64,000 bases of DNA from Phenylobacterium koreense. GTDB taxonomy: Bacteria; Pseudomonadota; Alphaproteobacteria; Caulobacterales; Caulobacteraceae. The position numbers were made by a program, and so were the translations under genes. Under the pieces are notes generated by a model that was given only the letters and a program-made list of their open reading frames with translations, was not told the origin of the DNA and made no database searches. The stretch lies in contig NZ_JBEPLU010000001.1 of the NCBI RefSeq assembly GCF_040545335.1, forward strand, positions 1,302,001-1,366,000, given 5' to 3'. This document shows, one piece after another, positions 1 through 6,553 of this stretch. The stretch's first letter is position 1. The number at the start of each line of letters is the position of its first letter.

Positions 1-2
1 GG

Positions 3-245
3 CTTGCCTTCTATTTGAGGGATGATGAACCCGACGTCGTGGAAACCGACTTCGCCGACATCAGAAGCCAGAAGCCTTCGCGACCGCCGGACATCGAGTT
101 GAGCGGCGAGGGTTTGATGGACGACGACTTCTGGCTTCGCTCGCCCAGGCTAGAGTTCGTTCAGATGATGCAGGAGCCGCCCGACGAAGCGGTTCCGGAC
201 GGTTGGTGGATGGTCCAGCTCTGGTTGAAAACGGTCGTCAACTAG
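3..245 (+). CDS. hypothetical protein, 5' end cut by the window edge
   Basis: The reading frame is open from the first complete codon at position 3 to the stop at 243-245. A TTG at 15 could be read as a start, but the frame runs through it to the window edge with coherent codons, so I treat the gene as truncated on the left. About 80 residues are visible. They are acidic and rich in Trp and Pro near the end (PDGWWMVQLWLK). I recognise no family. It lies in the lower-GC accessory stretch that ends at the tRNA-Val gene. Confidence 0.5.
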   Translation, partial: LAFYLRDDEPDVVETDFADIRSQKPSRPPDIELSGEGLMDDDFWLRSPRLEFVQMMQEPPDEAVPDGWWMVQLWLKTVVN

Positions 246-349
246 CATCTCTTCAGGGCAGCGGCGTAGGCGATCCCCGCTCGGGCAGATTGGGGCTTTC
301 GCAATCGACGCATTGCGGACGCTGGCCAAGGTGATGCTAGTTTCTGTGG

Positions 350-673
350 ATGCTTGGATCGCTGGACACCTTCACGACGCGCTGGCGGCAATACCGCGCC
401 GACCTGATCGCAAAGGCTGAAGCGCAAACCGGCTGGGTGCCCGTTGACGCGTTCATTATGATGCCGTGGTTTCCGGTGCTCTTCGCTGGCTGCGTCCTCT
501 GCGCCGCCCTGGACGTGGCGTTCCATCTAGGCGTGATTGGACGGACCATCGTTCTCGCGCCCTTCGCTCTCGTAGGCATTGGCGGCATGATCTACGCCGG
601 TGGAACATACGCGTATTACGGGCTCCGCGCCGACCTCCGCCGAAGGGAGGAGGCAAAGGCCAAGGGCCCCTAG
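350..673 (+). CDS. small two-helix membrane protein, unknown function
   Basis: This 107-residue protein has a charged amphipathic N-terminus (about residues 1-35), two hydrophobic stretches (roughly 38-58 and 64-90, the first containing PWFPVLFAGCVLCAALDVAF) and a basic tail (RADLRRREEAKAK). That pattern predicts a small inner-membrane protein with both ends in the cytoplasm. The ATG at 350 is the first conventional start after an in-frame stop at 338-340. No convincing ribosome-binding site precedes it. I recognise no family and the neighbours give no functional hint. Confidence 0.5.
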   Translation: MLGSLDTFTTRWRQYRADLIAKAEAQTGWVPVDAFIMMPWFPVLFAGCVLCAALDVAFHLGVIGRTIVLAPFALVGIGGMIYAGGTYAYYGLRADLRRREEAKAKGP

Positions 674-694
674 CGACCCCATCAGCGAAGTTGG

Positions 695-901
695 CTAAGT
701 CTGCTGTCGGTGAAGCTGGTGAGGGTACGACAACTGCGTATGCCAGTGGCGGCCGCTGCAGTCGGGGCAGTCCATCTTGAACGACCGGGCGACGTCAGCC
801 ACCGGCGTCATGAACCCTCCATCGCCGCAGTCGAACAGCCGGCGCGTGATCTTCCAGACATCATAGCCCTTGCGATAACCGCAGATCTCGCAGCCCAGCA
901 T
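695..901 (-). CDS. small zinc-ribbon-like protein
   Basis: I start this at the internal ATG (901), giving 68 residues beginning MLGCEICGYRKGYD. The longer upstream frame is low-complexity and unlikely. It has a CEIC pair near residue 4 and a CPDC pair near residue 45, a two-knuckle arrangement typical of small zinc ribbons, with further His residues in GRHWH. A metal-binding or nucleic-acid-associated role is an inference from this pattern only. The gene lies in the accessory stretch among other small unrecognised genes and may be co-transcribed with the minus-strand gene at 979-1215. Confidence 0.5.
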   Translation of the reverse strand: MLGCEICGYRKGYDVWKITRRLFDCGDGGFMTPVADVARSFKMDCPDCSGRHWHTQLSYPHQLHRQQT

Positions 902-978
902 AAGGATGCAGCCTGGGAACTTCCGTGCGTCCTCCAGCCGGTGGTCGGCTACTGCCGGGAGCTCCGGCCGGGCATGGC

Positions 979-1215
979 CTAGCTCTTCTTCGGGGGCTCG
1001 ACCTGTCGAAGCACTTTCCATGTCATCCAGACCTTGCCTCGCACGCGTTCCAGCTCGAACCAGGCTTCGTCTCCCTCGAAGTCCGGAACCTCCTCCGGGT
1101 CAAGGAAGTCGGGCCGGCCCGCCCCGTGAACTAAGAAAAAGAGCGTCCTTCCGCCCTCGACCTTTGGTGGCAGGGCGCGGCGTTCCAGCCGCGCGATCTT
1201 TCTATCTCCTCGCAT
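979..1215 (-). CDS. hypothetical protein, 78 residues
   Basis: The 78-residue frame starts MRGDRKIARLERR and ends with a basic tail (VEPPKKS). I choose the ATG at 1215 because the longer frame to 1326 adds an atypical Cys/Arg-rich segment that runs across the RBS and start region of the divergent gene at 1327. The middle is acidic (DFLDPEEVPDFEGDEAWFEL). I recognise no domain. Orientation and spacing (77 bp) allow an operon with the zinc-ribbon-like gene downstream. Start position uncertain. Confidence 0.4.
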   Translation of the reverse strand: MRGDRKIARLERRALPPKVEGGRTLFFLVHGAGRPDFLDPEEVPDFEGDEAWFELERVRGKVWMTWKVLRQVEPPKKS

Positions 1216-1326
1216 ACGAAACGAGAACAGAAACGGAACACGCGTGTCAACGCGCAATCGACAAGCGAAGCTCCTAGACAGTCCGCGCCCAGCCGCCAAA
1301 CATGAGCATTCGGCGACGGAGGACAC

Positions 1327-2124
1327 GTGTCGAAAGACAACATCATCCCCATGGCGGTCTGGAACGACCGATGGAAGCGGGAGGACCTTCTCACCACCCG
1401 ACCCCGCATCCGTCGGCCGACCACGGTGCCGGACTGCTTCGCTCGCGAGCTCAGCCAGAAGCGGCGCTATCCCTATCGACTGACTGGCCTACCCCCCGGG
1501 TACGAGGCGATTTATCGCCGTGGCGGATGGGAAAAGATTGATACGCCGCAGATAGATGAGCCCGGCTTCGAGGACCTTTACGTGCGCCTCCGGACAACCT
1601 TTGCCTGGGTGCTGGAAGGTGACCGCAAAGTCGCTGCCGTCCAGTTGCGGGAGATCGATGCGGAGCTAGTTGCGGACTGGTGTTTCTGGGAGGCCATGGA
1701 TGCCCATTCCCAGGATCTCACGCGCTGGGCTGAGGTGATCCTCTCTCTTTGGCCTCCGCTCTGGATTGAGCTGTTTGGCTACGGTCCCGTTCTGGAGATT
1801 GAGAACGTATGGGTCGAGCCAAGACATCCCCGCCCCGGCATTTGGAAGCCGGTGGCGCACGCATTAGCAGATCGCATCATGCGAAAGTCGTCGATCCTGA
1901 CGGCTCACGTCTTCCCCGAAGAGTACAACGGTCGAGTGCCTCGCGGAGCTCGGACGGAGCCGGCATTTGACCGTCGCAGGGACGCAATGATGCGGGTTTG
2001 TGAGAGAGAGTTTGGCCTCAAGCCTATGCCGCACTGGGGCAAGGATGGCTTCATGTGGCGTCCGCGCGCAGGACTGGAACGGATCGTAGGCAAACCGGAG
2101 TACAGGCCCAATTGGGAGGAATAG
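1327..2124 (+). CDS. hypothetical protein, 265 residues, possible GNAT-like fold
   Basis: A 265-residue protein starts at a GTG with a strong ribosome-binding site (GGAGGA ending about 5 bases upstream). The segment around residue 160, ENVWVEPRHPRPGIWKPVAH, resembles the central part of N-acetyltransferases, where a beta strand leads into a helix that places an entrant in the population (VxPxxRGxGIWxxL), but the Gly-rich acetyl-CoA loop is not clear. The C-terminus (HWGKDGFMWRPR) is rich in aromatics. I therefore leave the function open. It is the longest gene of the accessory stretch. Confidence 0.6.
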   Translation: MSKDNIIPMAVWNDRWKREDLLTTRPRIRRPTTVPDCFARELSQKRRYPYRLTGLPPGYEAIYRRGGWEKIDTPQIDEPGFEDLYVRLRTTFAWVLEGDRKVAAVQLREIDAELVADWCFWEAMDAHSQDLTRWAEVILSLWPPLWIELFGYGPVLEIENVWVEPRHPRPGIWKPVAHALADRIMRKSSILTAHVFPEEYNGRVPRGARTEPAFDRRRDAMMRVCEREFGLKPMPHWGKDGFMWRPRAGLERIVGKPEYRPNWEE

Positions 2125-2148
2125 GTCGCTCCGGTCCGGCACCCGTGC

Positions 2149-2664
2149 TTATCGAGAGGTCGTGGCTTGAACTTCCACAATCGTGAGATCTCGCTCAGGC
2201 GACGATCCACGTCGGACAATCCGCCACCGAGCAAAAATCAGCCTTCCTGCCCCAGGCGTACCCTCGCGGCCTAGCCTGAGATTGTAGTAGACCGGGCCCC
2301 TAAAGGTAATCGCGATCCAGGCTTCTCCAGCGCCATCCACCACCAAGGCGCCGTTCGGAGTTGCCCCCATCGGCCCACGCATTTTGGTTGGAAGTGCGAA
2401 CGCTTCGTCGCATTCTGGAAGCGCCTCGATCTCCAACGCACCAGTCATCGCCAGCACGGACGCATGATCTTCCGGCCGGTCAATCGCGGGCAAGGCCCAT
2501 TCAGATGTGCCGTCTACCGATGCGACAAGGATGGCGAAGTCTAGACCATCGGCCCCCTTGATGCTGAAAACCCAATGCCCGCCGACCTCGTGGAGGAAGA
2601 GATCCCCCTCACCTAGTTCCGCGAACGTGCTCATGCGGAGCTCGGGCCTAATCGTTAGTGACAT
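2149..2664 (-). CDS. hypothetical protein, 171 residues
   Basis: I start at the ATG at 2664 (MSLTIRPELRMSTFAEL), which has a GAGGTGG sequence about 8 bases upstream; the frame to 2718 has no such signal. The protein is a mix of short beta-like segments with no signal peptide or membrane helix. No recognisable domain. A neighbouring minus-strand gene (2700-2939) lies immediately upstream and a toxin-antitoxin pair beyond that, all on the same strand, so read-through from the toxin promoter is possible. Confidence 0.55.
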   Translation of the reverse strand: MSLTIRPELRMSTFAELGEGDLFLHEVGGHWVFSIKGADGLDFAILVASVDGTSEWALPAIDRPEDHASVLAMTGALEIEALPECDEAFALPTKMRGPMGATPNGALVVDGAGEAWIAITFRGPVYYNLRLGREGTPGAGRLIFARWRIVRRGSSPERDLTIVEVQATTSR

Positions 2665-2699
2665 GCTGTTTCCACCTCGCCAGAAACCCAGACTGAGGG

Positions 2700-2939
2700 C
2701 TACGGCAGTTCGCTCCACGCATCGGGCAGGCCGTTGAGCGCCGATGTCTCACCCCACGAGGTGCCGTCTCGTTTCACGATGCGATCAGTAGCTATGTCGT
2801 ACCGTTCAACAGGGTGCCGCCAACGGCCTTTGGTGGGCGGCATTTCCGGCCCGTGGAGGATGATCCATGGGCCAAAGCCGACCCCAGCTTCTGTCGAGCC
2901 GAGGTCCTTAGGCGCTGTAGCGATGGGCCGGAGGCTCAT
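2700..2939 (-). CDS. hypothetical protein with an RPIATAPKD N-terminus
   Basis: This 79-residue protein begins MSLRPIATAPKDLGSTE. The RPIATAPKD start is common in small proteins of prophages and genomic islands (DUF551-like proteins start similarly), followed by a Gly/Trp-rich segment (GFGPWIILHG). The role of such proteins is not known. It starts 4 bp downstream of the antitoxin gene on the same strand, consistent with one transcript. Its presence supports the view that this left part of the window is accessory DNA. Confidence 0.55.
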   Translation of the reverse strand: MSLRPIATAPKDLGSTEAGVGFGPWIILHGPEMPPTKGRWRHPVERYDIATDRIVKRDGTSWGETSALNGLPDAWSELP

Positions 2940-2943
2940 CCTT

Positions 2944-3243
2944 TCAAGCCGCCTCTAGGGCTCGCTGTACAGCTTCGGGCTCCTTCGCAATGACAGTTAG
3001 GAGGACGCGCGCTGTCGCTTCAGGGCGACGGCGACGCTGCTCCCAGTCCCGCACCGCCGCGGCGCTAAAGCCGAAGCGAGCCGCGAACTCGGCCTGCGTC
3101 AAACCCATGTTCGTTCTGATCGCCTTCACATCGATCTCGGCGGGCACATGAACTTTGGCCGGCTGAGCGCGACCTTCGACAATATCCAGCACTTCGTGCA
3201 AGCCGGACATAATCCGGTTGAAGTTGGTGTCGTCGTTCTTCAT
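2944..3243 (-). CDS. helix-turn-helix antitoxin (HigA/NadS-like)
   Basis: A 99-residue protein ends in an XRE-type helix-turn-helix (about residues 45-80: IRTNMGLTQAEFAARFGFSA followed by AVRDWEQRRRRPE). The N-terminal part probably contacts the toxin. I start at ATG 3243, which has GGGAG upstream; a GTG at 3267 overlaps the toxin stop codon (GTGA) and is an alternative. By analogy with HigBA and similar type II modules it neutralises the upstream toxin and binds the shared promoter. Toxin-first gene order is the usual HigBA arrangement. The likely operator is the repeated sequence at 3634-3681. Confidence 0.85.
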   Translation of the reverse strand: MKNDDTNFNRIMSGLHEVLDIVEGRAQPAKVHVPAEIDVKAIRTNMGLTQAEFAARFGFSAAAVRDWEQRRRRPEATARVLLTVIAKEPEAVQRALEAA

Positions 3244-3263
3244 TCCACCTCTCCCGTGGTTAC

Positions 3264-3623
3264 TCACCCGACAGCCTTGGGGGTAAGGCGAGCCAGGATT
3301 GACTTTGCTACTTGCTGCATCGTCGCCACTTCCCTGTCCGAGAAGTTCTCGCGAGAGCCCTTCGACAGGATGGCGAAGACGTAGACCGGCATTGCGCGGC
3401 GCGCGAAAAACGTCACCACGCGATACCCGCCGGATTTACCCTTCCCGCGGCCGGCGAGCCGCACCTTGCGGCAGCCACCCGATCCTGGGATCAAATCACC
3501 CGCTTCCGGGTTCGCCGCCAGGAGCAGCGATAATGCTTCGAGCTCACTTTCGGTGAGGCCTTCATCCTTGGCCTGAGCCAGGAAGCCTTCCGTGTAAGCT
3601 ACTTCGTTCAACGGCGTTTCCAT
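3264..3623 (-). CDS. RelE/HigB-type toxin of a toxin-antitoxin pair
   Basis: This 119-residue protein carries the RelE-superfamily pattern of a helical N-terminus, a basic strand (KVRLAGRGKGKSGGYRVVTFF, about residues 53-73) and a YVFAILSKG strand followed by helices; this is the mRNA-interferase/NadT-like branch. It is expected to cleave translated mRNA unless bound by the antitoxin encoded immediately downstream. I choose ATG 3623 (METPLNEVAY): a promoter-like TTGAAA-N17-TACAAC places transcription start at or next to this A, so the message is probably leaderless. The upstream ATG at 3641 would lie inside the operator. Confidence 0.85.
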   Translation of the reverse strand: METPLNEVAYTEGFLAQAKDEGLTESELEALSLLLAANPEAGDLIPGSGGCRKVRLAGRGKGKSGGYRVVTFFARRAMPVYVFAILSKGSRENFSDREVATMQQVAKSILARLTPKAVG

Positions 3624-3681
3624 AGCCAAGTTGTACGGCAATGCCGCACCGTTTTCAATTGGAAACTACGGCAATGCCGCA
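3623..3681 (-). promoter_or_regulatory. toxin-antitoxin promoter with two operator repeats
   Basis: Reading the minus strand there is a -35 (TTGAAA, 3658-3653), a 17-base spacer and a -10 (TACAAC, 3635-3630), with the toxin ATG starting 7 bases after the -10. The 15-base sequence TACGGCAATGCCGCA (plus strand) occurs exactly twice, at 3634-3648 in the spacer and at 3667-3681 just upstream of the -35. The copies are 33 bp apart, about three helical turns, and each contains a near-palindrome. This is the expected layout of an antitoxin operator that blocks the promoter. Confidence 0.7.
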
Positions 3682-3716
3682 TATGTTCCCGTCACCGCTT
3701 CAATGAGCGAATCAAA

Positions 3717-3896
3717 ATGCGAGAGCACTGGATCAGCGTTTGGGATGAACCGCAGAAGGTTCAGACGGCGCAATTGTCGAAGTCAGTTTGGATTGCCGTC
3801 GGCCACTACATGGGCGTGCGCCTCGAAACCAAAGACCGATCCGAGCGGACGGCGTTGGCCAGATGGCGTGAGAGTGCGCGATATAAGGGCGGCTAA
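3717..3896 (+). CDS. small protein, 59 residues, unknown function
   Basis: A short but clean gene: ATG at 3717, TAA at 3894-3896, translating to a protein starting MREHWISVWDEPQKVQ and ending RWRESARYKGG. The middle reads SKSVWIAVGHYMGVRLETKD then RSERTALARW. I recall similar small Caulobacterales proteins with an RSxxxALxxWxxAARYKG ending, but I cannot name a family. It is divergent from the toxin gene, with the operator repeats in the 93 bp between them. The overlapping frame on the other strand (3733-3942) looks like a shadow. Confidence 0.55.
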   Translation: MREHWISVWDEPQKVQTAQLSKSVWIAVGHYMGVRLETKDRSERTALARWRESARYKGG

Positions 3897-3980
3897 CGCC
3901 CCAATCTGGGGGCATTTCTGGGGGCGGGTGTTCGAAACACACTAAGCCGCCGGATAAGTGTCAGATTATATTGGGAAAAA

Positions 3981-4055
<75 letters not shown>

Positions 4056-4145
4056 GAACCAGTCGGCTCCCTGTTGGGAACGGGAGGCGGCGGTATAGCG
4101 GCGGCCGTCTGGATGCGCAAGCGCCCCGCGACGCAATTTCTCACT

Positions 4146-4505
4146 TCATGCCGCAGCCATCATCCGCTCCACCTCGGAGACGATCTCGCGAAGGTGGATG
4201 GGCTTGGAAAGCACCTTGGCGCCGGCCGGCGCGCTCTCGCCTGCAGCCAGGGCGACGGCGGCGAATCCGGTGATGAACATGATCCGCAGGCCCGGATGCT
4301 TCTCGGCGGCCAGGCGCGCCACTTCGATGCCGTCCATGCCGGGCATGACGATGTCGGTGAGCAGCAGGTCCCAGCTCTCGTCGAGGGCCGCAGCGGCTTC
4401 GTCGCCGTCGGCGCAGGAGGTGACCTCGTAGCCGGCGCGCTCCAGGGCGCGCGTCAGGAAGCCGCGCAGCGAGTCGTCGTCTTCGGCCAGGAGAATACGG
4501 GGCAT
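4146..4505 (-). CDS. cpdR: CpdR-type single-domain response regulator
   Basis: A 119-residue stand-alone receiver domain: acidic pocket EDDD at 8-11, phospho-acceptor Asp at position 51 in LLLTDIVMPGMDG, Thr/Ala switch region FITGFAAVAL, and the conserved Lys in KVLSKP. Sequence and length match CpdR of Caulobacter, which in its unphosphorylated form primes ClpXP for substrates such as PdeA and thereby affects CtrA turnover; phosphorylation comes from the CckA-ChpT relay. The ATG at 4505 gives the canonical MPRILLAEDDD start. Divergent from the amidohydrolase gene next door, an arrangement I recall from Caulobacter. Confidence 0.92.
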   Translation of the reverse strand: MPRILLAEDDDSLRGFLTRALERAGYEVTSCADGDEAAAALDESWDLLLTDIVMPGMDGIEVARLAAEKHPGLRIMFITGFAAVALAAGESAPAGAKVLSKPIHLREIVSEVERMMAAA

Positions 4506-4608
4506 GGGCGCTCCGGAAGGCAGATGGTTGACCCATACAATACCCGGGGAGACGTAAATTGCCGATGAACCTGCGATCCGTTTGACCGCGGGGAAGACGC
4601 ATCGTCTT

Positions 4609-5514
4609 ATGATCCCAATGAACGCCTGGGAGCCCATCGCCGCCGGCCGGACCGCGCCCGAAGCGCCCTTCGAGGTGCGGCGCGCGAACGGCGAGCGACC
4701 GCCCCCCACACCGCTGGTCTTCGCATCCCCCCATTCCGGGCGTTCTTATCCAGACGACATGATGGCGGCCGCGGCGCTGGACGCGCTGTCGATCCGGCGC
4801 TCCGAGGACGCCTTCGTCGACGAGCTGATCGCCGCAGGTCCCGCCCACGGAGCGGCGTTGATCTGCGCAACGCTGGCGCGGGCCTATATCGACGTGAACC
4901 GCGAGGCCTTCGAGCTCGATCCGGCCATGTTCGCCGACGAACTGCCCGACTTCGCACGCTCGCGCACGGCGCGGGTGGCCGCGGGCCTCGGGGCCATCGC
5001 GCGGGTCGTCTCGGAGGGCCAGGAGATTTACGCCCGCAAGCTGACCTTCGAAGAGGCCCGGCGGCGCATCGAGGGCGTGCACGCGCCGTATCACGCCGCC
5101 CTCGCCCGCCTGCTGGGCGAAGCGCATGCGGCCCACGGCTACGCGGTCCTGATCGACTGGCACTCCATGCCGGCGGCGGCGGCCAAGGCCTGCGGCCGGG
5201 GCGGTCCCTGCGACATGGTGCTGGGCGACCGCTTCGGGGCCTCCTGCTCAGGAATTGTGACGCAGAAGGTGGAGCGTGAACTGGTCGCCCGCGGCTATCG
5301 CGTCGCCCGCAATGCGCCCTATGCCGGCGGCTACACCACCGAGCACTACGGCCGCCCGACCCGGCGCACCCACGCCCTGCAGATCGAGATCAATCGCGGC
5401 CTCTATCTGAACGAAGGCACGCTGGAGCCGACCCGCAACTTCAGGCGGCTGCAGAAGGATCTTTCGGAGGTCATCGCCGCCCTTGGCGCCGCCGACTGGA
5501 GCGGGCTGCGCTAA
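4609..5514 (+). CDS. N-formylglutamate amidohydrolase family protein
   Basis: About 300 residues of the FGase family, which hydrolyses N-formylglutamate (last step of one histidine degradation route) or related N-acyl amino acids. Visible signatures are FASPHSGRSYP near the N-terminus (a His-Ser-Gly metal/active site), the DVNREAFELD segment, DWHSMP and EINRGLYL. A zinc hydrolase fold is expected. Other hut genes are absent here, so the physiological substrate is uncertain. Several starts are possible (TTG 4582, ATG 4609, ATG 4618); I use 4609. Confidence 0.85.
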   Translation: MIPMNAWEPIAAGRTAPEAPFEVRRANGERPPPTPLVFASPHSGRSYPDDMMAAAALDALSIRRSEDAFVDELIAAGPAHGAALICATLARAYIDVNREAFELDPAMFADELPDFARSRTARVAAGLGAIARVVSEGQEIYARKLTFEEARRRIEGVHAPYHAALARLLGEAHAAHGYAVLIDWHSMPAAAAKACGRGGPCDMVLGDRFGASCSGIVTQKVERELVARGYRVARNAPYAGGYTTEHYGRPTRRTHALQIEINRGLYLNEGTLEPTRNFRRLQKDLSEVIAALGAADWSGLR

Positions 5515-5520
5515 GCGGCG

Positions 5521-6123
5521 TCAGGCCGGCCGGCGGGCCCGCATGGCCTGGTTGATGGTGCCGTCGTCCAGCCAGTCGAGCTCGCCCCCGACCGGCACCC
5601 CGCGCGCCAGCATGGTGACGGTCACGCCCGTCCCTTCCAGCCGCTCGGCGAGATAGTGCGCCGTGGTCTGACCATCGACCGTGGCCGGCAGGGCGAGAAT
5701 CACTTCCTTGACGCCTGGCTCGGTCGCGCGGGCGATCAGCGGCCCAATGCGCAGGGCCTCGGGGCCGATCCCGTCCAGGGCCGAGAGCAGGCCGCCCAGC
5801 ACGTGATAGCGGCCCTTGAACGCCGCGGCCCGTTCCATCGCCCACAGCGCCCCCACCTCCTCCACCACGCAGATCAACGAGGGGTCGCGCTGCGGATCGG
5901 TGCAGATCGCGCAGGGGTCCTGGGTGTCGAGGGAACCGCAGACGCTGCAGGTCTTCACGCGGTCGGCGGCGATGCTCAGCGCCTCCGACAACGGCAGCAG
6001 GAGCTGGTCGCGACGTTTCAGCAGCGCCAGCGCCGCGCGCCGGGCCGACCGGGGCCCCAGCCCCGGCAGCTTGGCGAGCAGCGAGATCAGCCGCTCGATT
6101 TCGGGTCCGGCGGAGGCGGCCAC
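5521..6123 (-). CDS. recR: recombination mediator protein RecR
   Basis: At 200 residues this matches the family length. An N-terminal helix-hairpin-helix ([21 protein letters not shown]) is followed by a four-Cys zinc finger ([16 protein letters not shown], about residues 57-72) and a Toprim domain ([14 protein letters not shown], later [15 protein letters not shown]). RecR works with RecF/RecO to load RecA at single-strand gaps. It follows ybaB and dnaX on the same strand, the widespread dnaX-ybaB-recR order, here separated from ybaB by about 100 bp containing an inverted repeat. Confidence 0.96.
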   Translation of the reverse strand: MAASAGPEIERLISLLAKLPGLGPRSARRAALALLKRRDQLLLPLSEALSIAADRVKTCSVCGSLDTQDPCAICTDPQRDPSLICVVEEVGALWAMERAAAFKGRYHVLGGLLSALDGIGPEALRIGPLIARATEPGVKEVILALPATVDGQTTAHYLAERLEGTGVTVTMLARGVPVGGELDWLDDGTINQAMRARRPA

Positions 6124-6138
6124 TCTAGACTCCGCTCA

Positions 6139-6215
6139 TTCCCGCGCAGGCGGGAAGCCATAGGGCTTGCGCCACCCGCTCGGCTTGGATCCCCGCCTGC
6201 GCGGGGACGAGCGGA
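6139..6215. repeat. dispersed inverted-repeat element between ybaB and recR
   Basis: The sequence CCGCGCAGGCGGG at 6142-6154 recurs as its exact reverse complement at 6192-6204, with flanking TTCCCGC/GCGGGAA and GGATCCCCGC/GCGGGGA extensions. It resembles the short palindromic ATTCCCGC...GCGGGAAT elements scattered between genes in alphaproteobacteria. It could fold in the transcript between ybaB and recR. Confidence 0.75.
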
Positions 6216-6222
6216 AAAGGAT

Positions 6223-6546
6223 TCAAAGCTTGAGCCCAGGCAGGCCCATGCCCGCCAGCGGGCCGGCGGCCTCGCGCATCAGTTCGGCCTGCTGGGCGTC
6301 CAGCTTGCGCTTGGCGTCGGCGTGGGCGGCGACGATCAGGTCGGAGATCACCTCGCCCTCGCCCGGAGCCAACAGGCTTTCGTCCATCTCCACGCTGGCG
6401 AGGTCGCCCGTACCTTTCAGGGTCACCCTCACCATGCCGCCGCCGGAGGTGCCTTCGACCACCAGTTCGGCAATCCGCGCCTGGGCGTCGGCCAGCTTCT
6501 GCTGCATGGCCTGGGCCTGCTTCATGATGGAGCCAAGGTCTTTCAT
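6223..6546 (-). CDS. YbaB/EbfC nucleoid-associated protein
   Basis: This 107-residue protein starts MKDLGSIMKQAQAMQQKLAD and has the family core VEGTSGGGMVRVTLKGTG followed by a C-terminal helix (VISDLIVAAHADAKRKLDAQ). YbaB/EbfC proteins form tweezer-like dimers that bind DNA. Position between dnaX (7 bp upstream) and recR is the conserved context and supports cotranscription with dnaX. Confidence 0.95.
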   Translation of the reverse strand: MKDLGSIMKQAQAMQQKLADAQARIAELVVEGTSGGGMVRVTLKGTGDLASVEMDESLLAPGEGEVISDLIVAAHADAKRKLDAQQAELMREAAGPLAGMGLPGLKL

Positions 6547-6553
6547 CGCGGTC

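Noticed and set aside
3733..3942. 69-codon minus-strand frame next to the tRNA
   Set aside because: It overlaps the more convincing 59-residue plus-strand gene and reads as a low-quality Pro/Arg-rich translation.
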